A stretch of DNA of 64,000 nucleotides from Colletes latitarsis (Eukaryota > Arthropoda > Insecta > Hymenoptera > Colletidae): assembly GCF_051014445.1 (NCBI RefSeq), contig NW_027488368.1, positions 4,340,001-4,404,000 of the forward strand, in the 5' to 3' direction. The position numbers and the translations under genes were made by a program. Shown here piece by piece: positions 54,046-64,000 of this stretch (positions are counted from its first letter, which is position 1; every line of letters starts with the position of its first letter). The notes under the pieces are model-generated. The model ran no database searches, was not told the DNA's origin, and was given only the letters and a program-made list of their open reading frames with translations.

Positions 54046-54124
54046 AATATTTTAGAGGATAACGCAAGTTAGGTCTGAGATAGTTCTGGGATTCGCCCTT
54101 ATCAGGCTCACACTGGTTTCGATC
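54046..54124 (+). repeat. Truncated 79-bp monomer
   Basis: The monomer starts normally, reads to ATCAGGCTCACAC, then jumps to TGGTTTCGATC at the end of the unit; 97 bp of the middle and palindrome are missing. The next monomer starts at 54125. A CTG present at both sides of the break in related monomers (TCACACTGTCG and AAACCTGGTTTC) would allow a microhomology-type deletion; that mechanism is inferred. Confidence 0.92.
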
Positions 54125-54224
54125 AATATTTTAGAGGACAACACAAGTTAGGTCTGGGATAGGTCTGGGATTTGCCCTCATCAGGGTCATACTTTCGCAT
54201 ATTGCTCATACTTGATGGCTAGAT

Positions 54225-54249
54225 CCAGAAATACCTGGGCTATTTCTGG
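54225..54249 (+). repeat. Hairpin created by a 9-bp insertion
   Basis: CCAGAAATA (54225-54233), loop CCTGGGC (54234-54240), TATTTCTGG (54241-54249). The arms are perfectly complementary. Ordinary monomers read GATCCTGGGCTATTTCTGG, so the left arm is a 9-bp addition that copies the right arm in inverted form. It disrupts nothing known, since the region is non-coding. Confidence 0.9.
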
Positions 54250-57200
54250 ATTGTATCACGTAGTAATGTGGTACCACGCTGAGACAGTCAATTAAACCTG
54301 GTTTCGATCAATATTTTAGAGGATAACGCAAGTTAGGTCTGAGATAGGTCTAGGATTCGCCCTCACCAGGCTCATACTTTCGCGTTTTTCACATACTTGT
54401 TGAACTGATCCTGGGTTTTTTCTTGTTTGGATCACGTAGTAATGTGGTACCACACTGAAACAGTCCATTAAACCTGGTTTCGATCAATATTTTAGAGGAC
54501 AACGCAAGTTAGGTCTGGGATAGGTCTGTGATTTGCCCTCATCAGGATCATACTTTCGCATTTTTCACATACTTGTTGAACAGATCCTGGGTTATTTCTG
54601 GTATGGATCACGTAGCAATGTGGTACCACACTGAAACATTCAATTAAACCTGGTCTTGATAAATATTTTTGAGGCTAACGCATGTTAGGTCTGGGTTAGG
54701 TCTAGGATTTGCCCTCATCAGGCTCATACTTTCGCATATTTCTCATACTTCATGGATAGATCGTGGGCTATTTCTGGATTGGATCACGTAGTAATGTGGT
54801 ACCACACCGAAACAGTCAATTAAACCTGGTTTCAATCAATATTTTAGAGGATAACGCAAGTTATGTCTGGTATAGGTCTGGGATTTGCTCTCATCAGGCT
54901 CATTCTTTCGCATATTTCTCATACTTGATGGCTAGATCCAGGGCTTTTTCTGGATTGCATCACGTAGTAATGAAGTACGACACTGAAACAGTCAATTAAA
55001 CCTGGTTTCCATCAATATTTTAGAGGACAACGCATGTTAGGTATAGGTTAGGCCTGAGATTTGCCCTCATCAGGGTCATACTTTCGCAGTTTTAACATAC
55101 ACGTTAACCTGATCGAGGGTTTTTTCTGCTTTGGATCACGTAGTAAAGTGGTACCACACTGAAACAGTCGATTAAACCTGGTTTCGATCAATATTCTAGA
55201 GGATAACGCAAGTTAGGTCTGGGATAGGTCTGGGATTTGCCCTCATCAGACTCATACTTTCGCACACTTCACATACTCGTTGAACAGATCCTGGATTTTT
55301 TTCTGGTTTGTATCACGTAGTATTGTGGTACCACACTGAAACTGTCGATTAAACCTGGTTTCGATCAATATTTTAGAGAATAATTCATGTTAGGTCTAGG
55401 TTAGGCCTGGGATTTTCACTGATCAGACTCATACTTTCGCATTCCTCACATACTTCTTGAACGGATCCTGGGGTTTTTCCGGTTTGGTTCGCGTAATAAT
55501 GTGGTACCACACTGAAACATTCAATTAAACCTGGACTCGATCAATATTCTAGAGGATAACGCAAGTTAGGTCTGGGATAGGTCTGGAATTTGCCATAATC
55601 AGGGTCATACTTTCGCAGTTTTAACATACATGTTGACCTGATCGAGGGTTTTTTCTACATTGGATCACGTAGTAGTGTGGTACCACACTGAAACAGTCAA
55701 TTAAACCTGGTTTCGATCAATATTTTAGAGAATAATTCATGTTAGGTCTAGGTTAGGCCTGAGATTTTCACTGATCAGACTCATAGCTTCGCATTCTTCA
55801 CATACTTGTTGAACGGATCCTGGGTTTTTTCTGGTTTGGTTCACGTAGTAATGTGGTACCACACTGAAACATTCAATTAAATCTGGTCTTGATAAATATT
55901 TTAGAGGATAACGTATGTTAGGTCTGGGTTACGTCTAGGATTTGCCCTCATCAGGCTCATACTTTCGCATATTTCTCATACTTCATGGCTAGATCCTGTG
56001 TTTTTTCTGGTTTGGATCACGAAGTAGTGTGGTACTACACTGAAACAGTCCATTAAACCTGGTTTCGCTCAATATTTTAGAAGATAACGCATGTTAGGTC
56101 TAGGTTAGGCCTGGGATTTGCCCTCATCAGGGTCATACTTTCGCAGTTTTAACATGCATGTTGACCTGATCGAGGGTTTTTTCTGCTTTGGATCACGTAG
56201 TAAAGTGGTACCACAAATGAAACAGTCAATTAAACCTGGTTTCTATCAATATTTTAGAGGATAACGCAAGTTAGGTCTGGGATAGGCCTGGGATTAGCCC
56301 TCATCAGACTCATACTTTCGCACACTTCACATACTCGTTGAACAGATCCTGGATTTCTTTCTGGTTTGGATCACGTAGTAATGTGGTACCACACTGAAAC
56401 AGTCGACTAAACCTGGTTTCGATTAATATTTTAGAGGATAACGCATGTTAGGTCTAGGTTAGGCCTGGGATTTGCCCTCATCAGGGTCATACTTTCACAG
56501 TTTTAACATGCATGTTGACCTGATCGAGGGTTTTTTCTGCTTTGGATCACGTAGTAAACTGGTACCACACTAAAACAGTCAATTAAACCTGGTTTCGATC
56601 AATATTTTAGAGGATAACGCAAGTTAGGTCCGGGATAGGTCAGAGATTTGCCCTCATCAGACTCATACTTTCGCACACTTCACATACTCGTTGAACAGAT
56701 TCTGGATTTTTTTCTGGTTTGGATCACGTAGTATTGTGGTACCACACAGAAACTGTCGATTAAACCTGGTTTCGATCAATACTATTGAGGATAACGCATG
56801 TTAGGTCTAGGTTAGGCCTGGGATTTTCACTGATCAGACTCATACTTTCGCATTCCTCACATACTTCTTGAACGGATCCTGGGTTTTTTCCGGTTTGGTT
56901 CGCGTAATAATGTGGTACCACACTGAAACATTCAATTAAACCTGGACTCGATAAACATTTTAGAGGATAACGTATGTTAGGTCTGGTATAGGTCTGGGAT
57001 TTGCTCTCATCAGGCTCATTCTTTCGCATATTTCTCATACTTGATAGCTAGATCCAGGGCTTTTTCTGGATTGCATCACGTAGTAATGAAGTACGACACT
57101 GAAACAGTCAATTAAACCTGGTTTCCATCAATATTTTAGAGGACAACGCATGTTAGGTATAGGTTAGGCCTGAGATTTGCCCTCATCAGGGTCATACTTT

Positions 57201-58716
57201 CGCAGTTTTAACATACATGTTGACCTGATCGAGGGTTTTTTTCTGCTTTGGATCACGTAGTAAAGTGGTACCACACTGAAACAGTCGATTAAACCTGGTT
57301 TCGATCAATATTTTAGAGGATAACGCAAGTTAGGTCTGGGATAGGTCTGGGATTTGCCCTCATCAGACTCATACTTTCGCACACTTCACATACTCGTTGA
57401 ACAGATCCTGGGTTATTTTCTGGTTTGTATCACATAGTAATGTGGTACCACACTGAAACAGTCGATTAAACCAGGTTTCGATCAATATTTTTGAGGATAA
57501 CGCATGTTAGGTCTAGGTTAGGCCTGGGATTTTCACTCATCAGACTCATACTTTCGCATTCTCCACATACTTGTTGAACGGATCCTGGGTTTTTTCTGGT
57601 TCGGATCACGTAGTAGTGTGGTACCACACTGAAACAGTCCATTAAACCTGGTTTCGATCAATATGTTAGAGGACAACGCAAGTTAGGTCTGGGATAGGTC
57701 TGGGATTTGCCCTAATCAGGGTCATACTTTCGCAGTTTTAACATACATGTTGACCTGATCGAGGGTTTTTTCTACATTGGATCACGTAGTAGTGTGGTAC
57801 CACACTGAAACAGTCCATTAAACCTGGTTTCGATCAATATTTTAGAGAATAATTCATGTTAGGTCTAGGTTAGGCCTGAGATTTTCACTGATCAGACTCA
57901 TAGCTTCGCATTCTTCACATACTTGTTGAACGGATCCTCGGTTTTTTCTGGTTTGGTTCGCGTAGTAATGTGGTATCACACTGAAACATTCAATTAAACC
58001 TGGTCTTGATAAATATTTTAGAGGATAACGTATGTTAGGTCTGGGTTACGTCTAGGATTTGCCCTCATCAGGCTCATACTTTCGCATATTTCTCATACTT
58101 CATGGCTAGATCCTGGGCTATTTCTGGATTGTATCACGTGGTAATGTGGTACCACGCTGAAACAGTCAATTAAACCTGGTTTCGATCAATATTTTCGAGG
58201 ATAACGCAAGTTAGGTCTGAGATAGGTCTGGGATTCGCCCTCATCAGGCTCATACTTTCGCGTTTTTCACATACTTGTTGAACTGATCCCAGGTTCTTTC
58301 TGGTTTGGATCACGTAGTAATGTGGTACCACACTGAAACAGTCGATTAAACCTGGTTTCGATCAATACTGTAGAGGATAACGCAAGTTATGTCTGGGATA
58401 GGACTGGGATTTGCCCTCATCAGACACATACTTTCGCACACTTCACATACTCGTTGAACAGATCCTGGGTTATTTTCTGGCTTGGATCACATATTAATGT
58501 GGTACCACACTGAAACAGTCCATTAAACCTGGTTTGGATCAATATTTTAGAGGATAACGCATGTTAGGTCTAGGTTAGGCCTGGGATTTTCACTGATCAG
58601 ACTCATACTTTCGCATTCTTCACATACTTGTTGAACGGATCCTGGGTTTTTTCCGGTTTGGTTCACGTAGTAATGTGGTACCACACTGAAACATTCAATT
58701 AAACCTGGTTTCGATC

Positions 58717-58795
58717 AATATTTTAGAGGATAACGCAAGTTAGGTCTGAGATAGTTCTGGGATTCGCCCTTATCAGGCTCACACTGGTTTCGATC
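58717..58795 (+). repeat. Truncated 79-bp monomer, duplicated copy
   Basis: Same break as at 54046-54124, exactly 4671 bp further on. The deletion therefore happened once, before the higher-order duplication. Confidence 0.92.
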
Positions 58796-58895
58796 AATAT
58801 TTTAGAGGACAACACAAGTTAGGTCTGGGATAGGTCTGGGATTTGCCCTCATCAGGGTCATACTTTCGCATATTGCTCATACTTGATGGCTAGAT

Positions 58896-58920
58896 CCAGA
58901 AATACCTGGGCTATTTCTGG
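58896..58920 (+). repeat. Hairpin created by a 9-bp insertion, duplicated copy
   Basis: Identical to 54225-54249, 4671 bp away: arms 58896-58904 and 58912-58920, loop 58905-58911. Confidence 0.9.
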
Positions 58921-61900
58921 ATTGTATCACGTAGTAATGTGGTACCACGCTGAGACAGTCAATTAAACCTGGTTTCGATCAATATTTTAGAGGATAACGC
59001 AAGTTAGGTCTGAGATAGGTCTAGGATTCGCCCTCACCAGGCTCATACTTTCGCGTTTTTCACATACTTGTTGAACTGATCCTGGGTTTTTTCTTGTTTG
59101 GATCACGTAGTAATGTGGTACCACACTGAAACAGTCCATTAAACCTGGTTTCGATCAATATTTTAGAGGACAACGCAAGTTAGGTCTGGGATAGGTCTGT
59201 GATTTGCCCTCATCAGGATCATACTTTCGCATTTTTCACATACTTGTTGAACAGATCCTGGGTTATTTCTGGTATGGATCACGTAGCAATGTGGTACCAC
59301 ACTGAAACATTCAATTAAACCTGGTCTTGATAAATATTTTTGAGGCTAACGCATGTTAGGTCTGGGTTAGGTCTAGGATTTGCCCTCATCAGGCTCATAC
59401 TTTCGCATATTTCTCATACTTCATGGATAGATCGTGGGCTATTTCTGGATTGGATCACGTAGTAATGTGGTACCACACCGAAACAGTCAATTAAACCTGG
59501 TTTCAATCAATATTTTAGAGGATAACGCAAGTTATGTCTGGTATAGGTCTGGGATTTGCTCTCATCAGGCTCATTCTTTCGCATATTTCTCATACTTGAT
59601 GGCTAGATCCAGGGCTTTTTCTGGATTGCATCACGTAGTAATGAAGTACGACACTGAAACAGTCAATTAAACCTGGTTTCCATCAATATTTTAGAGGACA
59701 ACGCATGTTAGGTATAGCTTAGGCCTGAGATTTGCCCTCATCAGGGTCATACTTTCGCAGTTTTAACATACACGTTGACCTGATCGAGGGTTTTTTCTGC
59801 TTTGGATCACGTAGTAAAGTGGTACCACACTGAAACAGTCGATTAAACCTGGTTTCGATCAATATTCTAGAGGATAACGCAAGTTAGGTCTGGGATAGGT
59901 CTGGGATTTGCCCTCATCAGACTCATACTTTCGCACACTTCACATACTCGTTGAACAGATCCTGGATTTTTTTCTGGTTTGGATCACGTAGTATTGTGGT
60001 ACCACACTGAAACTGTCGATTAAACCTGGTTTCGATCAATATTTTAGAGAATAATTCATGTTAGGTCTAGGTTAGGCCTGGGATTTTCACTGATCAGACT
60101 CATACTTTCGCATTCCTCACATACTTCTTGAACGGATCCTGGGGTTTTTCCGGTTTGGTTCGCGTAATAATGTGGTACCACACTGAAACATTCAATTAAA
60201 CCTGGACTCGATCAATATTCTAGAGGATAACGCAAGTTAGGTCTGGGATAGGTCTGGAATTTGCCATAATCAGGGTCATACTTTCGCAGTTTTAACATAC
60301 ATGTTGACCTGATCGAGGGTTTTTTCTACATTGGATCACGTAGTAGTGTGGTACCACACTGAAACAGTCAATTAAACCTGGTTTCGATCAATATTTTAGA
60401 GAATAATTCATGTTAGGTCTAGGTTAGGCCTGAGATTTTCACTGATCAGACTCATAGCTTCGCATTCTTCACATACTTGTTGAACGGATCCTGGGTTTTT
60501 TCTGGTTTGGTTCACGTAGTAATGTGGTACCACACTGAAACATTCAATTAAATCTGGTCTTGATAAATATTTTAGAGGATAACGTATGTTAGGTCTGGGT
60601 TACGTCTAGGATTTGCCCTCATCAGGCTCATACTTTCGCATATTTCTCATACTTCATGGCTAGATCCTGTGTTTTTTCTGGTTTGGATAACGAAGTAGTG
60701 TGGTACTACACTGAAACAGTCCATTAAACCTGGTTTCGCTCAATATTTTAGAAGATAACGCATGTTAGGTCTAGGTTAGGCCTGGGATTTGCCCTCATCA
60801 GGGTCATACTTTCGCAGTTTTAACATGCATGTTGACCTGATCGAGGGTTTTTTCTGCTTTGGATCACGTAGTAAAGTGGTACCACAAATGAAACAGTCAA
60901 TTAAACCTGGTTTCTATCAATATTTTAGAGGATAACGCAAGTTAGGTCTGGGATAGGCCTGGGATTAGCCCTCATCAGACTCATACTTTCGCACACTTCA
61001 CATACTCGTTGAACAGATCCTGGATTTTTTTCTGGTTTGGATCACGTAGTAATGTGGTACCACACTGAAACAGTCGACTAAACCTGGTTTCGATTAATAT
61101 TTTAGAGGATAACGCATGTTAGGTCTAGGTTAGGCCTGGGATTTGCCCTCATCAGGGTCATACTTTCGCAGTTTTAACATGCATGTTGACCTGATCGAGG
61201 GTTTTTTCTGCTTTGGATCACGTAGTAAACTGGTACCACACTAAAACAGTCAATTAAACCTGGTTTCGATCAATATTTTAGAGGATAACGCAAGTTAGGT
61301 CCGGGATAGGTCAGAGATTTGCCCTCATCAGACTCATACTTTCGCACACTTCACATACTCGTTGAACAGATTCTGGATTTTTTTCTGGTTTGGATCACGT
61401 AGTATTGTGGTACCACACAGAAACTGTCGATTAAACCTGGTTTCGATCAATACTATTGAGGATAACGCATGTTAGGTCCAGGTTAGGCCTAGGATTTTCA
61501 CTGATCAGACTCATACTTTCGCATTCCTCACATACTTCTTGAACGGATCCTGGGTTTTTTCCGGTTTGGTTCGCGTAATAATGTGGTACCACACTGAAAC
61601 ATTCAATTAAACCTGGACTCGATAAACATTTTAGAGGATAACGTATGTTAGGTCTGGTATAGGTCTGGGATTTGCTCTCATCAGGCTCATTCTTTCGCAT
61701 ATTTCTCATACTTGATAGCTAGATCCAGGGCTTTTTCTGGATTGCATCACGTAGTAATGAAGTACGACACTGAAACAGTCAATTAAACCTGGTTTCCATC
61801 AATATTTTAGAGGACAACGCATGTTAGGTATAGGTTAGGCCTGAGATTTGCCTTCATCAGGGTCATACTTTCGCAGTTTTAACATACATGTTGACCTGAT

Positions 61901-63046
61901 CGAGGGTTTTTTTCTGCTTTGGATCACGTAGTAAAGTGGTACCACACTGAAACAGTCGATTAAACCTGGTTTCGATCAATATTTTAGAGGATAACGCAAG
62001 TTAGGTCTGGGATAGGTCTGGGATTTGCCCTCATCAGACTCATACTTTCGCACACTTCACATACTCGTTGAACAGATCCTGGGTTATTTTCTGGTTTGTA
62101 TCACATAGTAATGTGGTACCACACTGAAACAGTCGATTAAACCAGGTTTCGATCAATATTTTTGAGGATAACGCATGTTAGGTCTAGGTTAGGCCTGGGA
62201 TTTTCACTCATCAGACTCATACTTTCGCATTCTCCACATACTTGTTGAACGGATCCTGGGTTTTTTCTGGTTCGGATCACGTAGTAGTGTGGTACCACAC
62301 TGAAACAGTCCATTAAACCTGGTTTCGATCAATATGTTAGAGGACAACGCAAGTTAGGTCTGGGATAGGTCTGGGATTTGCCCTAATCAGGGTCATACTT
62401 TCGCAGTTTTAACATACATGTTGACCTGATCGAGGGTTTTTTCTACATTGGATCACGTAGTAGTGTGGTACCACACTGAAACAGTCCATTAAACCTGGTT
62501 TCGATCAATATTTTAGAGAATAATTCATGTTAGGTCTAGGTTAGGCCTGAGATTTTCACTGATCAGACTCATAGCTTCGCATTCTTCACATACTTGTTGA
62601 ACGGATCCTCGGTTTTTTCTGGTTTGGTTCGCGTAGTAATGTGGTATCACACTGAAACATTCAATTAAACCTGGTCTTGATAAATATTTTAGAGGATAAC
62701 GTATGTTAGGTCTGAGTTACGTCTAGGATTTGCCCTCATCAGGCTCATACTTTCGCATATTTCTCATACTTCATGGCTAGATCCTGGGCTATTTCTGGAT
62801 TGTATCACGTGGTAATGTGGTACCACGCTGAAACAGTCAATTAAACCTGGTTTCGATCAATATTTTCGAGGATAACGCAAGTTAGGTCTGAGATAGGTCT
62901 GGGATTCGCCCTCATCAGGCTCATACTTTCGCGTTTTTCACATACTTGTTGAACTGATCCCAGGTTCTTTCTGGTTTGGATCACGTAGTAATGTGGTACC
63001 ACACTGAAACAGTCGATTAAACCTGGTTTCGATCAATACTGTAGAG

Positions 63047-64000
63047 GATAACGCATGTTAGGTCTAGGTTAGGCCTGGGATTTGCCCTCATCAGGGTCAT
63101 ACTTTCACAGTTTTAACATGCATGTTGACCTGATCGAGGGTTTTTTCTGCTTTGGATCACGTAGTAAACTGGTACCACACTAAAACAGTCAATTAAACCT
63201 GGTTTCGATCAATATTTTAGAGGATAACGCAAGTTAGGTCCGGGATAGGTCAGAGATTTGCCCTCATCAGACTCATACTTTCGCACACTTCACATACTCG
63301 TTGAACAGATTCTGGATTTTTTTCTGGTTTGGATCACGTAGTATTGTGGTACCACACAGAAACTGTCGATTAAACCTGGTTTCGATCAATACTATTGAGG
63401 ATAACGCATGTTAGGTCTAGGTTAGGCCTGGGATTTTCACTGATCAGACTCATACTTTCGCATTCCTCACATACTTCTTGAACGGATCCTGGGTTTTTTC
63501 CGGTTTGGTTCGCGTAATAATGTGGTACCACACTGAAACATTCAATTAAACCTGGACTCGATAAACATTTTAGAGGATAACGTATGTTAGGTCTGGTATA
63601 GGTCTGGGATTTGCTCTCATCAGGCTCATTCTTTCGCATATTTCTCATACTTGATAGCTAGATCCAGGGCTTTTTCTGGATTGCATCACGTAGTAATGAA
63701 GTACGACACTGAAACAGTCAATTAAACCTGGTTTCCATCAATATTTTAGAGGACAACGCATGTTAGGTATAGGTTAGGCCTGAGATTTGCCCTCATCAGG
63801 GTCATACTTTCGCAGTTTTAACATACATGTTGACCTGATCGAGGGTTTTTTTCTGCTTTGGATCACGTAGTAAAGTGGTACCACACTGAAACAGTCGATT
63901 AAACCTGGTTTCGATCAATATTTTAGAGGATAACGCAAGTTAGGTCTGGGATAGGTCTGGGATTTGCCCTCATCAGACTCATACTTTCGCACACTTCACA
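63047..64000 (+). repeat. 4,671-bp higher-order unit, copy 3 (internal re-entry, runs off the window)
   Basis: From ACGCATGTTAGG after the ACTGTAGAGG junction the sequence follows copy 1 from about 56436 (offset 6610) and copy 2 from about 61107 (offset 1939). At three sites that separate them (TTTCACAG near 63114, GGTCTAGGTTAGGCCTGGG near 63414, TTGCCCTCATC near 63788) it agrees with copy 1 against copy 2. The unit is cut by the window end. Confidence 0.88.

Larger units (their letters stand above)
54025..58695 (+). repeat. 4,671-bp higher-order unit, copy 1
   Basis: Contains 26 full monomers plus one 79-bp truncated monomer. Copy 2 follows directly, at an offset of 4671 wherever I checked (54046/58717, 54225/58896, 54763/59434, 56760/61431). 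Because of the truncated monomer the period is not a multiple of 176, which makes this unit easy to recognise. It is rich in C-type monomers. The left edge is set by ACCACGCTGAAACAGTC (54009) versus ACCACACTGAAACATTC (near 58680) in the two copies. Confidence 0.92.
58696..63046 (+). repeat. 4,671-bp higher-order unit, copy 2 (right end missing)
   Basis: Matches copy 1 up to GATCAATACTGTAGAGG (near 58370 and 63041), then stops about 320 bp short of the unit end. Private differences from copy 1 include GGTATAGCTTAGG near 59711, GGTCCAGGTTAGGCCTAGG near 61476 and TTGCCTTCATC near 61849. Confidence 0.9.
1..64000 (+). repeat. Satellite array, ~176-bp monomer, head to tail, fills the window
   Basis: The AATATTTTAGAG landmark recurs at 5, 181, 357, 533, 709, 886, 1062, 1238 and so on, a period of 176 (sometimes 177) bp, through to a final partial monomer at 63917-64000. 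That gives about 360 copies. All have the same orientation; I found no inverted monomer and no inserted unique DNA or transposon. A hand-built consensus of the commonest type has 35 C and 38 G in 176 bases. Length, homogeneity and absence of genes are typical of centromeric or pericentromeric satellites that position about one nucleosome per unit; that location is inferred. Every stretch without a gene in this window is this satellite. The species and family name are not recognised. The plus orientation is arbitrary and follows the strand given. Confidence 0.98.

Noticed and set aside
54763..54999. Plus-strand open frame of 78 codons, repeated at 59434-59670
   Set aside because: It spans two ordinary monomers with no promoter, codon signal or recognisable domain, and the second copy exists only because the 4,671-bp unit is duplicated.
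1..64000. CRISPR array
   Set aside because: There are no short repeats separated by unique spacers; the whole 176-bp unit repeats.

Overview
The whole 64 kb window is one uninterrupted head-to-tail satellite DNA array. The repeat unit is about 176 bp, so there are roughly 360 monomers. All monomers lie in the same orientation, and both window edges cut through a monomer, so the array continues on both sides. I see no protein gene, RNA gene, transposon, CRISPR array or unique DNA anywhere. Open frames of 63-92 codons occur, but each is a reading of the satellite itself and is not annotated as a gene.

The setting is eukaryotic heterochromatin, most likely centromeric or pericentromeric (a subtelomeric position is possible). 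This follows from the near-nucleosomal monomer length, the homogeneity, the higher-order organisation and the lack of genes. I cannot name the species. The sequence is not alpha satellite (wrong length, no CENP-B box seen) and does not resemble the Brassicaceae CEN180 family as I know it. A consensus of the commonest (A-type) monomer is about 41-42% GC.

For phase I start each monomer at AATATTTTAGAG (first at base 5). Landmarks are: the AT-rich start (1-10), ACGC (17-20), a tandem pair of 11-mers related to GTTAGGTCTRG (23-44), a CTCATCAG block (53-60), a highly variable middle (about 74-120), CACGTAG (124-130), a perfect palindrome centred on a KpnI-type site (134-145), and the junction ending in TTTCGATC. 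The middle comes in at least five interchangeable versions (A-E) plus hybrids, and these versions reveal the higher-order structure.

Layout by region. (1) 1-4.2 kb: mixed monomers with pieces repeated 2.8-3.0 kb away. (2) 4.2-13.0 kb: a 24-monomer block duplicated in tandem, the second copy changed by whole-monomer losses and gains and one 11-bp loss. (3) 12.1-18.3 kb: a block repeated at 22.8-28.0 kb. (4) 18.6-22.7 kb: a block whose parts reappear at 38.1-47.2 kb. (5) 28.0-38.2 kb: a young higher-order repeat of 18, 19 and 13 monomers. (6) 39.95-47.17 kb: a 10-monomer higher-order repeat in versions of 12, 14 and 10 monomers plus a partial one. (7) 47.2-54.0 kb: more heterogeneous monomers with two local duplications. 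(8) 54.0-64.0 kb: a 4,671-bp higher-order repeat containing a 79-bp truncated monomer and a hairpin-forming insertion, present twice, then re-entered internally.

No genes act together here. The parts relate to each other through repeated unequal exchange, duplication and conversion. All identities and block edges were judged by eye, so edges are good to a few tens of bases unless a diagnostic indel fixes them.
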